DNA of 64,000 nucleotides from JADGOV01 sp963814355 (GTDB lineage: Bacteria > Actinomycetota > Actinomycetes > JADGOV01): positions 1 through 64,000 of the forward strand of contig CAWFCZ010000023.1 in assembly GCA_963814355.1 (NCBI GenBank), given 5' to 3'. The notes beneath the pieces are model-generated. The model was not told the origin of the DNA, searched no databases, and saw nothing but the letters and a program-made list of their open reading frames with translations. How positions within the stretch are numbered: position 1 is the first letter of the stretch; every line of letters begins with the position of its first letter. A program made the position numbers and the translations under genes. Below are positions 1 through 9,260 of this stretch, piece by piece.

Positions 1-64
1 CCCCCATGCCCTTGCGGGCACTAGGCCCTCAACCTAGCGCGTCTGCCTATTCCGCCACTCCGAC
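1..64 (-). tRNA. tRNA-Leu (anticodon GAG), 3' part cut off by window edge
   Basis: Read on the minus strand, the 5' end (GTCGGAG, acceptor strand) is at 64, followed by TG and the D-arm typical of tRNA-Leu (GCGGAATAGGCAGACGC). The anticodon stem CTAGG/CCTAG encloses the loop TTGAGGG, giving anticodon GAG (reads CUC). A long class II variable arm (TGCCCGCAAGGGCA) follows, as expected for Leu. The T-arm and acceptor 3' strand lie beyond position 1. Confidence 0.92.
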
Positions 65-169
65 GTGGTCGCCACGGCCGATCATCGTCCCGCCGGCGGC
101 CTTCACTATACCGAGCCACGGCGGCCGATCCCTGGCCGCGGAGCCTGTCCCGCGGCTACGGTGCCACCT

Positions 170-937
170 GTGACCAAGAAGGCTCAGAGCGCCTTTGGCG
201 TGGACATTGGCGGCAGCGGGATCAAGGGCGCCCCGGTCGACCTCGGCCAGGGTGCGTTCGCCGCCGACCGCCTGCGGATTCCGACCCCACAGCCGGCGAC
301 GCCGGCGGACGTGGCGAAGGTCGTCGCCGAGGTGACGGCCCACTTCGACGACCCGCCCCGCTTCGGCGCGACCTTTCCCGGCGTGGTGCAGAACGGGGTG
401 GTCCGGACCGCAGCCAACGTCGACAGCGCCTGGGTGGATACCGACGCCGCGGCCGCGTTCCGGGAGGCGACCGGAGCTGAGGTGTACGTGCTCAACGACG
501 CTGACGCGGCCGGGCTGGCCGAGGCCCGCTATGGCGCCGCCCGGGATCAGGCCGGGGTTGTCGTGATGGTCACCCTGGGCACCGGCATAGGCAGCGCCGT
601 GCTGCTTGACGGCGAGTTGGTACCGAACACCGAACTCGGTCATTTGGAGATCGACGATCGTGATGCCGAGACCCGCGCGTCGGATGCGGCCCGGGAGCGC
701 GACGACCTGGACTGGGAACGCTGGGCCAAGCGGGTCTCGAAATACCTGCGGCACCTGGAGGACCTGCTGTGGCCGGACCTGATCATCTGCGGTGGCGGGG
801 TGAGCAAGAAGGCGGAGCGATGGATGCCGGCGCTGAAGAAGGTCCGCACTCCGGTGGTAGCCGCCGAGCTGGTCAACGACGCCGGGATCATCGGTGCGGC
901 ATTGTGGGCCCACGAGCGAGCCGGCGGCGTACGGTGA
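170..937 (+). CDS. ppgK: Polyphosphate glucokinase
   Basis: Phosphorylates glucose to glucose-6-phosphate using polyphosphate or ATP (ROK-family fold, cytoplasmic). About 255 residues, close to the known actinobacterial enzymes. The N-terminal phosphate-binding motif GVDIGGSGIKGAPVD is present, followed by LGTGIGSAVLLDGELVPNTE and the late motif DLIICGGGVSKK. The longer reading frame from 65 runs through the tRNA promoter side and lacks family similarity, so I choose GTG at 170 (GTG at 161 is the alternative). It ends just before the M20 hydrolase gene and may be co-transcribed with it. Confidence 0.93.
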   Translation: MTKKAQSAFGVDIGGSGIKGAPVDLGQGAFAADRLRIPTPQPATPADVAKVVAEVTAHFDDPPRFGATFPGVVQNGVVRTAANVDSAWVDTDAAAAFREATGAEVYVLNDADAAGLAEARYGAARDQAGVVVMVTLGTGIGSAVLLDGELVPNTELGHLEIDDRDAETRASDAARERDDLDWERWAKRVSKYLRHLEDLLWPDLIICGGGVSKKAERWMPALKKVRTPVVAAELVNDAGIIGAALWAHERAGGVR

Positions 938-941
938 TCTG

Positions 942-2237
942 ATGACCGTGCCCGGTGCCGAGGCGGAGGTCGTCGACCTCTGCCGCGATCTGATTCGGAT
1001 CGATTCCTCCAACCCGACGAGCAACGAACGGGCGGCCGCGGAGTTCGTCGCGGGCAAGCTGGCCGAGGTCGGGGTGGAGCCGACCGTGTTGGAGTCCGAG
1101 CCGGGTCGGGCCAGTGTGGTGGCCCGCATCCCGGGGGCCGACCGCGGCCGCGGGGCGCTGCTGATCCACGGGCACCTGGACGTGGTACCGGCCGACGCGG
1201 CCGACTGGCAGGTCGATCCGTTCTCCGGTGAGATTCGCGACGGCTGCATCTGGGGCCGTGGCGCGGTGGACATGAAGGACATGGACGCGATGACGCTGGC
1301 CGTGCTGCGTCAGCGTCAGCGGGACGGCCGCCCACCGCCCCGCGACATCGTGGTCGCCTTCGTCGCCGACGAGGAGGCCGGTGGTCGGTTCGGCGCCGGC
1401 TGGCTGGCCCGGACCCACCCCGAGCTGTTCGAGGGATGCACCGAGGCGATCAGCGAGGTCGGCGGGTTCAGCCTCACCCTTCGAGAGGACCTGCGGCTGT
1501 ACCTGATCCAGACCGCCGAGAAGGGGATGGCCTGGATGCGCCTGACGGCCACCGGCCGAGCCGGGCACGGCAGCATGGTGAACGAGGACAACGCGGTCAC
1601 CACGCTGTGCCAGGCCGTTGCCCGGCTGGGCCAGCACACCTTCCCGATCCACCTGACGCCGACCGTCCGCACCTTCCTGGCCGAGGTGGCCGACGCGCTC
1701 GGCGTCGAGTTGGACCGCTTCAACCCCGAGGCCACGATCGGCCAGCTCGGGCCGATCGGACGGATGGTGGGGGCCACCCTGCGTAACACCGCGAACCCGA
1801 CCCAGCTGGCGGCCGGGTACAAGGTGAACGTCATTCCGCAGACCGCCACGGCCTACGTCGACGGCCGTTTCCTGCCGGGCTTCGAGGCGACGTTCGACCG
1901 CGAACTCGACGTCGTTCTCGGTGCGGACGTGGCGCGGGAGTACGTCCACCATGACATCGCGCTGGAAACCGGCTTCGACGGCGAGTTGGTGGACGCCATG
2001 GCCGCCGCGCTGAAGGCCGAGGACGACGTCGCCCGTATCGTGCCGTTCTGCCTGTCCGGCGGTACGGACGCCAAGTCCTTTTCTACTCTCGGCATCCGTT
2101 GCTTCGGCTTCTCCCCGCTCCGGCTGCCGCCGGATTTGGACTTCACCGCCATGTTCCACGGCGTGGACGAGCGGGTGCCGATCGAATCACTGCGCTTCGG
2201 GGTACGGGTCCTCGACCGATTCCTCGACGGCTGCTGA
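942..2237 (+). CDS. M20/M25/M40 family metallo-hydrolase (dipeptidase-like)
   Basis: A zinc-dependent exopeptidase or deacylase of about 431 residues. Visible family marks are the metal-binding HGHLDVVPA, the WGRGAVDMKDMD segment, the catalytic/metal glutamates in ADEEAGGRFGAG, a dimerisation lid region, and the C-terminal SGGTDAKSF with its late metal ligand region. The substrate cannot be told from sequence: dipeptides or N-acyl amino acids are typical. ATG at 942 lies 4 bp after the ppgK stop, so the frame's upstream extension into ppgK is not used. Confidence 0.88.
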   Translation: MTVPGAEAEVVDLCRDLIRIDSSNPTSNERAAAEFVAGKLAEVGVEPTVLESEPGRASVVARIPGADRGRGALLIHGHLDVVPADAADWQVDPFSGEIRDGCIWGRGAVDMKDMDAMTLAVLRQRQRDGRPPPRDIVVAFVADEEAGGRFGAGWLARTHPELFEGCTEAISEVGGFSLTLREDLRLYLIQTAEKGMAWMRLTATGRAGHGSMVNEDNAVTTLCQAVARLGQHTFPIHLTPTVRTFLAEVADALGVELDRFNPEATIGQLGPIGRMVGATLRNTANPTQLAAGYKVNVIPQTATAYVDGRFLPGFEATFDRELDVVLGADVAREYVHHDIALETGFDGELVDAMAAALKAEDDVARIVPFCLSGGTDAKSFSTLGIRCFGFSPLRLPPDLDFTAMFHGVDERVPIESLRFGVRVLDRFLDGC

Positions 2238-2257
2238 GGCGGCTGCCCTGGTCGCGC

Positions 2258-2485
2258 TCAAGGGTCGGGTCGCCAGCGCAGAATCGTCCGGCGGAGCAGC
2301 ACGTCGCGGCTGCCGTCGGGCCGCACCCGCAGCCGGGCGAGTTCCCACGAGCCGTACTCGGCCTGGTCGGTGAGCAGTCGCACGGCCGCCGTTCGACTCG
2401 TGGTGCGCGGCAGGAGCATCCGGCGGAACTCGTACTCCGTGCGGGCCTCCCGGGGAGGCGACCGGAGGTTGGTGTGCGCCGTCAT
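2258..2485 (-). CDS. DUF5703 family small protein
   Basis: A 75-residue, Arg-rich soluble protein of unknown function. The central TEYEFRRMLLPRTTSRTAA and EYGSWELARLRVRPDG segments are typical of the actinobacterial DUF5703 family. The ATG at 2485 is 7 bp downstream of the recD2-like stop on the same strand, so the two are probably one transcript. A longer frame upstream reads into the helicase gene and is discarded. It ends convergently against the M20 gene. Confidence 0.82.
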   Translation of the reverse strand: MTAHTNLRSPPREARTEYEFRRMLLPRTTSRTAAVRLLTDQAEYGSWELARLRVRPDGSRDVLLRRTILRWRPDP

Positions 2486-2492
2486 GGGGCCT

Positions 2493-4445
2493 CTAGTCTG
2501 CACCCGGCGCATCCGAGCCGACCAGCAGCGTCGCAAGCCGGGTCCGACGGGGGCGGGCGTCGATCTCGCGCACCGCCCGGGCCAGCGCCGGACCGGCGGC
2601 ATGAACGACCGAGAGGTGCCGGCGAGCCCGGGTGAGGGCGGTGTAGATCAGCGGACGGCTCAACAGGCCACCGGCTTCCGGCGGGATCACCGCCACCACA
2701 GCCGGCCACTCCGAACCCTGCGCCCGGTGCACGGTCACCGCCCAGCCGTGGCGCAGGTCGCCGACGTAGCGCGGGGCCACGGTCACCGGGCCGGCAGCGA
2801 ACTCGACCACCAGCCCCCGCTCGGCGATCGCGGTGACTGTCCCGACTTCACCGTTGGCGAACCCCTCGTCGAGGTGGTTGGCGGTGGAGACCACCCGGTC
2901 GCCCGCGTCGAAACCGCCGAGTTGACCTGGTCCCGGATTGAGCGCGGCCTTGAGCGCCGCGTTCAGCGCCGTGGTCCCGGCCGGACCACGGTGCACCGGG
3001 GTGACGACCTGTACGTCGGCGGCGGCAATGCCGAGTGCCCGGGGGATGGAGTCGGTGACCAGTTGAACGGTGCGGCGGGCGGCGGGCCCTGAGCCGGCCG
3101 CGGGGACCAGGACGACTTCCCGGTCGGGGGAATCCACCGGTGGAAGAGTCCCGGCCCGGACGGCAGTGGCCAGCCGGGCGATCGCGCCACCGGCGGCTTG
3201 CCTGTGCAGGGTGTGCAGCTCGATGACCGGGATGGTGCCCGCGTCGAGCAGGTCGCCCAGCACCCGCCCCGCGCCGATGGAGGGCAACTGCGCCGGGTCA
3301 CCGACGAAGAGCAGGTGGGTGCCGTCGTCGCAGGCCTCGACCAGCGCGGCCGCCAGTTCCACATCCAGCATGGAGGTCTCGTCGACGACCACGACGTCGG
3401 CGTCGAGCGGCCAGGACTGCCCGCGGGCGAATTCCCCTGTGCGACCCTGGGCGCCGAGCAGCCGGTGCACGGTGACCGCCGGCTCTCCAGTGAGTTCCTC
3501 CAGCCGCTTCGCCGCCCGGCTGGTTGGTGCGGCCAGCGCGATTCGCCGACCCCGGGCCCGTGCCAGGGCGACCACCGCCGCGACGGTCCGGCTCTTGCCG
3601 GTGCCGGGCCCGCCGGTGAGGATGGCGACGCCGTGCGCGGCGACGGTGCGCACCGCCTGGGCCTGCGCCTCGTCGAGCTCCTCGCCGGCCGCCGAATCGA
3701 CGACGCCGGTGACGGCGTCCGGCGCACAGAGCGGCTCCGCGGAGTCGGCCAGCCGACCGAGCCCCCGCGCCAGTGCCTCTTCGGCTCCCGCGAAGCGGGC
3801 CAGCGCCACCAGGCCCTCCTCCTCATAGACCACCACGCGGTCCTCGGAACGCCCGGCCGCCAGCGCGGCCCCGGGATCCGGCACGTACAGACCGGCGAGG
3901 ACCGAGCGCAGGGCGGTCTGCGGCATGGCGGTGTGGCCGTCCCGGGCCGCCCTGCGCAATGCGTACTCGGCCAGCGCCGCGCCACGTCGCGGATCCTGCC
4001 GGCTCGGGGCATCGAGCAGCGCCGCCGCCAGCGCGTCGGCCTGCTCCGGCCGGGCCTCGGCGACCTCGAGCAGCCGCCATGGATCGAGCCGGAGCCGCCG
4101 GGCCGCCTCGTCGCCGAGCGCGGCTACCGCGCCCGGCGCCAGCCGGGGCGGCAGTCGGGCGGTGAGCAGCGACCGCACCACCTCATAGGCGGGGGCGGCA
4201 TCGGCGAACGCCGCCGCCAACCGCTCCGCACGTTTGGCGCCGACCTCGGGGACAGTGGCCAGCCGCTGCGCGGTGACGTCCTGCGGCCCGCGGATGCCGG
4301 CGGCCGGCAGTTGCCCGGCGACCGTACTGCCAAGCCCCGGCCACAGCCCGGCCGCGCAGAACACGTCGAACACCGCGTCGGGCGACGGCGGGCCGGAAGC
4401 CGCCGGGCTGGGGCTGTGCTCAGGGTCGGCGGTGTCGAGGGGCAC
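2493..4445 (-). CDS. recD2: RecD2-like ATP-dependent 5'-3' DNA helicase
   Basis: SF1B helicase of about 650 residues. The N-terminal third holds helix-hairpin-helix segments (around EVGAKRAERLAAAFAD). The Walker A motif ILTGGPGTGKSRT is near residue 280, the Walker B is VVVVDETSMLD, and the RecD-type C-terminal motif is VTVHRAQGSEWPAV. The protein lacks RecC-binding features and no recB/recC lie nearby, so it is a stand-alone RecD2 type. Start chosen at GTG 4445: the extra N-terminal 32 codons of the open frame look non-coding. Family certain, exact DNA-repair role inferred. Confidence 0.88.
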   Translation of the reverse strand: MPLDTADPEHSPSPAASGPPSPDAVFDVFCAAGLWPGLGSTVAGQLPAAGIRGPQDVTAQRLATVPEVGAKRAERLAAAFADAAPAYEVVRSLLTARLPPRLAPGAVAALGDEAARRLRLDPWRLLEVAEARPEQADALAAALLDAPSRQDPRRGAALAEYALRRAARDGHTAMPQTALRSVLAGLYVPDPGAALAAGRSEDRVVVYEEEGLVALARFAGAEEALARGLGRLADSAEPLCAPDAVTGVVDSAAGEELDEAQAQAVRTVAAHGVAILTGGPGTGKSRTVAAVVALARARGRRIALAAPTSRAAKRLEELTGEPAVTVHRLLGAQGRTGEFARGQSWPLDADVVVVDETSMLDVELAAALVEACDDGTHLLFVGDPAQLPSIGAGRVLGDLLDAGTIPVIELHTLHRQAAGGAIARLATAVRAGTLPPVDSPDREVVLVPAAGSGPAARRTVQLVTDSIPRALGIAAADVQVVTPVHRGPAGTTALNAALKAALNPGPGQLGGFDAGDRVVSTANHLDEGFANGEVGTVTAIAERGLVVEFAAGPVTVAPRYVGDLRHGWAVTVHRAQGSEWPAVVAVIPPEAGGLLSRPLIYTALTRARRHLSVVHAAGPALARAVREIDARPRRTRLATLLVGSDAPGAD

Positions 4446-4592
4446 GGCGGCGAGCGTAGGGCAAACCGCCGAACCTAGGGTGAAACCATCCACAGCCGAG
4501 CACAGTCCGCAACGATCGGGCGACCGTCCACCGGGATACACCCGATGGACGGCCGCCCGACGAACCTTTTGGCGTGACAGCCGAGCCCGGCC

Positions 4593-5642
4593 CTACTTGA
4601 AAGCCGCCTGACGTACCCGAACCACCTGCCCGGAGGTCGGTGGCAAGCCGACGAAGGCCGCCAGGCTCCAGGCCGTGGAGTACAGCGACCCGTGGTAGTA
4701 GCGCAGGCCGATGGGCATGGTGACCCGCGCGTAGGTCCGGGCGCCGTTGGGCGCGATGCGGACGATCCGGCCCACGGATGCCGGGTTGAAGCCGGCCGGC
4801 GGGGGACCCTCCGGCGCGCCGTAGATGCCCTCACTGAGATAAACGGAGCCGTCGCCGCCGACCGCGATGCCGGTCGGGGCGGTGAAGCCGTACCAGGTGC
4901 GGAGCACGCGGCCACTGCTCGGGTCCAGCTTCCAGACCCGCCCGGCGTTGGGGGCCTCGGCACCCAGGCCGGAGACGTAGATCGCGCCGTCCGGGCCCTG
5001 GGCGACGCCGGTCGGAACCGGGTCGCAGCCGGGGTGGCGCGGGTCGTTGTTGCGTGCCCCGTGGCACACCCCGGACGTGATGTTGTGCGGCGCGAAGAAC
5101 GTGCTCAGTCGCCCGCTGTCGGAGACCGAGATGACGTCGTTGGCGCCGCCGTCGGCGACCAGCGTCCGTCCGGGCAGTCGCGTGACGGCGAACGGGTTGG
5201 ACAGCGAGTCCCGGGCCTTCTGACTCTGCCCGTCCGGGTTGTGCTTCAGCTCATAGGCCAGCAGGTCGGCGGCCACCGTGGCGTGTCCGCGATAAGGCGC
5301 CTTGAACAGCCGCTGGGCGCGTGGGGTGTTCCGATTGCCCTCGCCCGTGAGGGCGTACACCGTGCCGTTATCGCCCACGTCGACGGCGTCGACGGTCGGG
5401 TAACCACTGAGGAAGGTCGAGCGATGACCGTTGGCCAGGTCGATCTTGGTGACCTTGCCGGCGTCGGACTCGGCGACCAGGAGTTGACCGCCGGGACCCA
5501 GGGCGATGCCGAACGGCCCGGCCAGGTTGCGGGCGACGACTGTGACGCCGGGCTGCGCCGAAGCGGCGGCGTTGGCCAGGCCGGTCGAGCCGAGCAGCGA
5601 GCCCGCGGCCACTATAAGGACGAAGGATCTCTTACCGCGCAT
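4593..5642 (-). CDS. Secreted ScyD/ScyE-family beta-propeller protein
   Basis: About 349 residues with an N-terminal signal peptide (MRGKRSFVLIVAAGSLLGS, cleavage near ANAAASA) followed by NHL/SMP-30-like propeller blades: repeats such as GPFGIALGPGGQLLVAESDAG, DNGTVYALTGEG, GPDGAIYVSGLGAE and GGDGSVYLSEGIYG. ScyD/ScyE proteins were named from cyanobacterial scytonemin clusters, but in actinobacteria their role is unknown. ATG 5642 has GAGGGGG six bases upstream; ATG 5660 is the alternative. Confidence 0.82.
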   Translation of the reverse strand: MRGKRSFVLIVAAGSLLGSTGLANAAASAQPGVTVVARNLAGPFGIALGPGGQLLVAESDAGKVTKIDLANGHRSTFLSGYPTVDAVDVGDNGTVYALTGEGNRNTPRAQRLFKAPYRGHATVAADLLAYELKHNPDGQSQKARDSLSNPFAVTRLPGRTLVADGGANDVISVSDSGRLSTFFAPHNITSGVCHGARNNDPRHPGCDPVPTGVAQGPDGAIYVSGLGAEAPNAGRVWKLDPSSGRVLRTWYGFTAPTGIAVGGDGSVYLSEGIYGAPEGPPPAGFNPASVGRIVRIAPNGARTYARVTMPIGLRYYHGSLYSTAWSLAAFVGLPPTSGQVVRVRQAAFK

Positions 5643-5713
5643 GTGCGCCCCCTCGGACATCGCCTCCCCAACGGAGGCGGCGAGGGGAACATACCGCACA
5701 TCCTGGGGGTCTG

Positions 5714-5736
5714 AAAAGGGATCAATACTCCCTTTT
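5714..5736. promoter_or_regulatory. Perfect 8-bp inverted repeat AAAAGGGA-7-TCCCTTTT
   Basis: Exact palindromic arms separated by TCAATAC, between the aldo/keto reductase stop and the ScyD-like start (both minus strand). On the minus strand the hairpin ends in TTTT, so it could terminate the reductase transcript. It could equally be an operator for the ScyD-like gene. AT-rich compared with its surroundings. Confidence 0.45.
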
Positions 5737-5752
5737 GGGACGGAGACCGGGT

Positions 5753-6727
5753 CTACCGGCGTGTATCGCTCGGCGGCGCTGACACGTCGTCCAACGCACG
5801 CCGAATCTCCTCGGGCAGCCGTAGCCGCTCGGCCTCCAGAGCGGCCCGCAGCTGTACCCAGGTGCGCGCACCGACGACCGCAGCCACCACACCGGTGGCG
5901 TCGCGCACCCAGGCCAGCGCCACCGCCAGCGGGGTCGCATCCAGGCCGTCGGCCGCCGTGCACACCGCCTCCACGATCTGCGCGCAGCGTTCGTCGAGGT
6001 GGGGCGCGAGGAAGTCCCGGTAGAACGATGAAGCCCCTCGGGAGTCGGCAGGCGTCCCCCGGCGGTACTTCCCGGTGAGCACTCCCCGGCCCAACGGCGA
6101 CCACGCCAGCACCCCGAGGCGGGCGTCGAGCGCGGCCGGCACCGCCTCGCCCTCGATGCCGCGGGCCAGCAGTGAGTACTCGATCCCGGTGGAGACCAGC
6201 GGGGCACGCCCCGGCCAGGCACGCTGCCAGGCAGCCGCCTTGGCGCTTTGCCAGCCGCTGTAGGTGCAGACGCCGACGTAGCGCACCCGGCCCGATCCGA
6301 CGGCGGTGTCCAGCGCTGCCAGGGTCTCCTCCAGCGGAGTCCTCCGGTCCCAGCCGGCGAGCTGCCACAGGTCGAGGTAGTCGGTGCCCAGGCGTTCCAA
6401 GGACGCGTCCAGCGCGGCCAACAGGTGTCGGCGCGAGCAGCCGAACTCCGCCGGTCCGAGGCCCAATGGGGCACCGGCCTTGGTCGCCAGCACCAGCGAG
6501 GCCCGGGGGACCCCGGCGCCACGTGGGGCGATCAGCCGGCCGAGGATGCGCTCGCTGTCGCCCTCGGCGAAGCTGTCGGCGGTGTCGACCAGGGTACCTC
6601 CGGCGTCGCAGAATGATCTGAGTTGGCGGGCGGCGTCATCCGCGTCCGTGTCCCGGCCCCAGGTCATGGTCCCCAGCCCGAGCCGCGATACGGCCAGCCC
6701 GCTGCGCCCCAGCGGTCGCTGCTCCAT
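5753..6727 (-). CDS. Aldo/keto reductase
   Basis: 324-residue NADPH-dependent oxidoreductase with a TIM-barrel fold. Family signs are RPLGRSGLAVSRLGLGT at the N-terminus, GTLVDTADSFAEG (the catalytic Asp region; Phe stands where many members have the catalytic Tyr), LDASLERLGTDYLDLWQL and the C-terminal ALAWVRDATGVVAAVVGART. The replacement of the usual Tyr in DTADxY by Phe is visible and could alter activity. Transcribed divergently from the secreted propeller gene at 6883. Confidence 0.88.
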   Translation of the reverse strand: MEQRPLGRSGLAVSRLGLGTMTWGRDTDADDAARQLRSFCDAGGTLVDTADSFAEGDSERILGRLIAPRGAGVPRASLVLATKAGAPLGLGPAEFGCSRRHLLAALDASLERLGTDYLDLWQLAGWDRRTPLEETLAALDTAVGSGRVRYVGVCTYSGWQSAKAAAWQRAWPGRAPLVSTGIEYSLLARGIEGEAVPAALDARLGVLAWSPLGRGVLTGKYRRGTPADSRGASSFYRDFLAPHLDERCAQIVEAVCTAADGLDATPLAVALAWVRDATGVVAAVVGARTWVQLRAALEAERLRLPEEIRRALDDVSAPPSDTRR

Positions 6728-6809
6728 TCGAGCAGGCTAACGGCGCTATACGGCCCGCCTCGGGCTGGTTCCGAACGGCTCGCTGGCGTCTGACAGCTGT
6801 GAGTTGCGC

Positions 6810-6823
6810 CAATCGGCCGATTG
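6810..6823. promoter_or_regulatory. Perfect 14-bp palindrome CAATCGGCCGATTG
   Basis: Lies in the 155-bp divergent region between the aldo/keto reductase and the secreted propeller gene, about 60 bp upstream of the latter's start. Perfect symmetry and position suggest a repressor operator (dimer binding). No regulator gene is nearby, so the binding protein is unknown. Confidence 0.45.
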
Positions 6824-6882
6824 TGTCAGCGATCTTGAGGCCGCAAGCTGAGGTCACATCACCACGAAGGAGAGCCTCACCG

Positions 6883-8193
6883 ATGGCGTCGAAGATCCTC
6901 AGGACGAAGCGTTGGAGCGGTATCGCTCTGGCGACCGGCGCGCTGTTTACCGGTCTGCTGACGGCTCCGGCCTCGGCCCAGGTGTCGAATGCACCGGCAC
7001 TGACCCCGCAGCTCGCCACCAGCGGTAGGGACGGATCGGTCGAGCAGGTCCGCCAGATCGTGCAGTGCGGCGACACGATGTACGCCGTCGGCAAGTTCTC
7101 TGAGGTGCGCCTCGGCGCGACCGTGGTGACCCGCAACAACGTCTTCGCCTTCTCGGCGACCAAGCCTTACACGATTTCGGAGAGGTGGAACCCTAACGTC
7201 AACGGGCAGGTGGACAGCATCGCCTTTGCGGGCGGCGACTGCTCGGCGGCCTACCTCGGCGGAGCCTTCTCGGCCATCGGCGGCGCCGCTGCCAGGAACG
7301 TGGCAAAGGTAAGCACGACCACCGGCGCCCCCGACCCGGGTTTCGCCAACTCCTCGCCCGGCCGGGTGGCCCATCTCGAAGTGGTCAACGACCACCTCCT
7401 CCTCGGCGGATACTTCAAGGGCTATCTCAAGAGCGTCTCCCCGATCACCGGCAAGCCGGACGGGCTGGCGATGCCGGCGATCTCCGGGAACTACGTCTAC
7501 CCCAAGGTCTACCCGAACTCGACCAAGGTGTGGAACATGTCGGTCTCGGGCAGCCGGGTCCTGGTCATGGGCATCTTCAACACCGTAGGCGGATTGAGCC
7601 GCAAGCAGATCTTCATGCTCAACGTGCCGGCCGGCGCCGGGGCGGCCACCGTGGACCCCTGGTACAGCCAGGAGTTCACCTCGGACTGCTCGACGTCCCA
7701 TCCGTTCTGGCTGCAGGACGCTGCGTTCTCACCCGACGGCTCCAGCGTCTACACCGCCACCACCGGGTACAAGCCATGGCAGAAGACGACCACCGAACCC
7801 CGCAGCGAGCTGTGCGACTCGGCAGCCGCCTTCCCCTCCGGCCCGCAGTCGAACCAGGCGCACACCTGGATCAACTACACCGGTTGCGACTCGCTGTTCT
7901 CGGTGGCGGCCGATAACGACACGGTCTACGTCGGCGGGCACCAGCGCTGGACGGACAACCCCAACGGCTGTGACCGCAAGGGTCCCGGCGCGTCGGATTC
8001 CCCCGGACTCGCCTTCCTCACCAGCGGCACCGGGGCTCACATCCCGGGCACCGCTACCCGCGGCCGGGGCCTGGGCGCGGACGACATGCTGGTCACCCCG
8101 GCCGGCCTGTGGATCGCCTCGGACAATGCGCAGAACACCGCCACCTGCGGCGGCAAGTCCGGTCACATGGGCATCTGCTTCCTGCCCAACTAA
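6883..8193 (+). CDS. Secreted beta-propeller-like protein
   Basis: 436 residues. Signal peptide RWSGIALATGALFTGLLTA with cleavage near ASAQV. The mature part has repeated blade-like units: MYAVGKFSEVRLG, SAAYLGGAFSAIGGAA, LLLGGYFKGYLK, VYVGGHQRWTDN. These resemble delta-60/DUF5122-type propellers and the two proteins at 40961-43641, which share the YxGGxF blade motif. ATG 6883 is preceded by GAAGGAGAG at proper spacing. It is followed after 52 bp by a secreted GH26-like hydrolase on the same strand. Function unknown: carbohydrate or surface binding is an inference. Confidence 0.75.
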   Translation: MASKILRTKRWSGIALATGALFTGLLTAPASAQVSNAPALTPQLATSGRDGSVEQVRQIVQCGDTMYAVGKFSEVRLGATVVTRNNVFAFSATKPYTISERWNPNVNGQVDSIAFAGGDCSAAYLGGAFSAIGGAAARNVAKVSTTTGAPDPGFANSSPGRVAHLEVVNDHLLLGGYFKGYLKSVSPITGKPDGLAMPAISGNYVYPKVYPNSTKVWNMSVSGSRVLVMGIFNTVGGLSRKQIFMLNVPAGAGAATVDPWYSQEFTSDCSTSHPFWLQDAAFSPDGSSVYTATTGYKPWQKTTTEPRSELCDSAAAFPSGPQSNQAHTWINYTGCDSLFSVAADNDTVYVGGHQRWTDNPNGCDRKGPGASDSPGLAFLTSGTGAHIPGTATRGRGLGADDMLVTPAGLWIASDNAQNTATCGGKSGHMGICFLPN

Positions 8194-8245
8194 CCGATTG
8201 CCCAGTACTTCGCACGTGCGGACACCTACTGCGCGAGGATGGACC

Positions 8246-9205
8246 ATGAGACGCATCTCGTCACCCGCTGCACTGCGCGGACTGGCAGCCTCCGCGACAC
8301 TCCTGCTGGCGGCCGCCGGGCTGACCGGGGGCAGCGCGGCCGCCGAGGTCGGCGACACCATGCCGGTCGGCGCCACCTCCCGGGACTGGACCTGGTTCGA
8401 CGCAGCAGTCGGGCCGACCCAGATCTACCGCAACTTCGATGCCGGATTCCACTACGCGACCTGGACGCAGACCAAGGCATACACCCTGCACCCGGACGCG
8501 CCGCGGTATGACTACAGCTTCAACCTGCCACCGGCCGAGGTGCTCGCCGGCGCCTGGGACGCCCGCCTTCGAACCTTCGTGGCGAGCACCCCCGGCAATA
8601 CGATCCTGTCCATCTGGCACGAACCGGAGCAGGAGATCGAGAAGGGGCTCTTCACCGCCCAGCAGTTTCGCGACATGATGGTGCGCTTCAACGCGCTGGT
8701 GGACGCCCAGAACGCCCTCGACGGTGGGACTCGGCTGGTGTCCGTGGTGCTCATGGTCTCCACGTTCACCGGCTTCAAGGGTCGCAACCCGAACACCTAC
8801 TGGCCGGGGAACGCGGGCGCGGACCTGATCGCCGTCGACGCCTACGGCTCACCCTCCGGGACGAAAACGGCGGCTGCCCCGGCCGGCTACACCGACGGGC
8901 GCCGGTGGAAGACGGCCGGATTGCTGCTCAGCCCGGTGTACGCCTTCTCGGTGGTCAAGGGCACCCGGTGGGGGGTTTCGGAGTTCGGGTACCTGGTCGA
9001 CGTGAACGGCCCCACCCGCAAGGCGCAGACCATCACCGACGGCGTGGCGTACGCCCGGGCCAACGACGCGGTCATGTTCGAGTACTTCGACTCCTTCGGG
9101 TCCCGGGCCGATTGGCGGCTGCGATACCAGAACCCGGCCGTGCCCTCCACATCGGCGGGCAGCGACGCGGTCAACGCGCTGCGCGCCGCGATCGCCGGTT
9201 CCTAG
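8246..9205 (+). CDS. Secreted GH26-like glycoside hydrolase
   Basis: 319 residues with a signal peptide (LAASATLLLAAAGLTGG). The fold-level match is to the GH26 beta-mannanase-type TIM barrel: acid/base Glu126 in IWHEPEQE, a YWPGNAGADLIAVDAYG segment and nucleophile Glu246 in GVSEFGYL. It is the most divergent of seven such proteins in the window and lies some 15 kb from the rest. Likely acts outside the cell on a polysaccharide; substrate unknown. ATG 8246 has GAGGA upstream. Confidence 0.75.
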   Translation: MRRISSPAALRGLAASATLLLAAAGLTGGSAAAEVGDTMPVGATSRDWTWFDAAVGPTQIYRNFDAGFHYATWTQTKAYTLHPDAPRYDYSFNLPPAEVLAGAWDARLRTFVASTPGNTILSIWHEPEQEIEKGLFTAQQFRDMMVRFNALVDAQNALDGGTRLVSVVLMVSTFTGFKGRNPNTYWPGNAGADLIAVDAYGSPSGTKTAAAPAGYTDGRRWKTAGLLLSPVYAFSVVKGTRWGVSEFGYLVDVNGPTRKAQTITDGVAYARANDAVMFEYFDSFGSRADWRLRYQNPAVPSTSAGSDAVNALRAAIAGS

Positions 9206-9260
9206 CCTGGCGCCGTGCGGCCGATAGGCTCGCCGCAGGCACAGATAGGAAAGGACTGGC

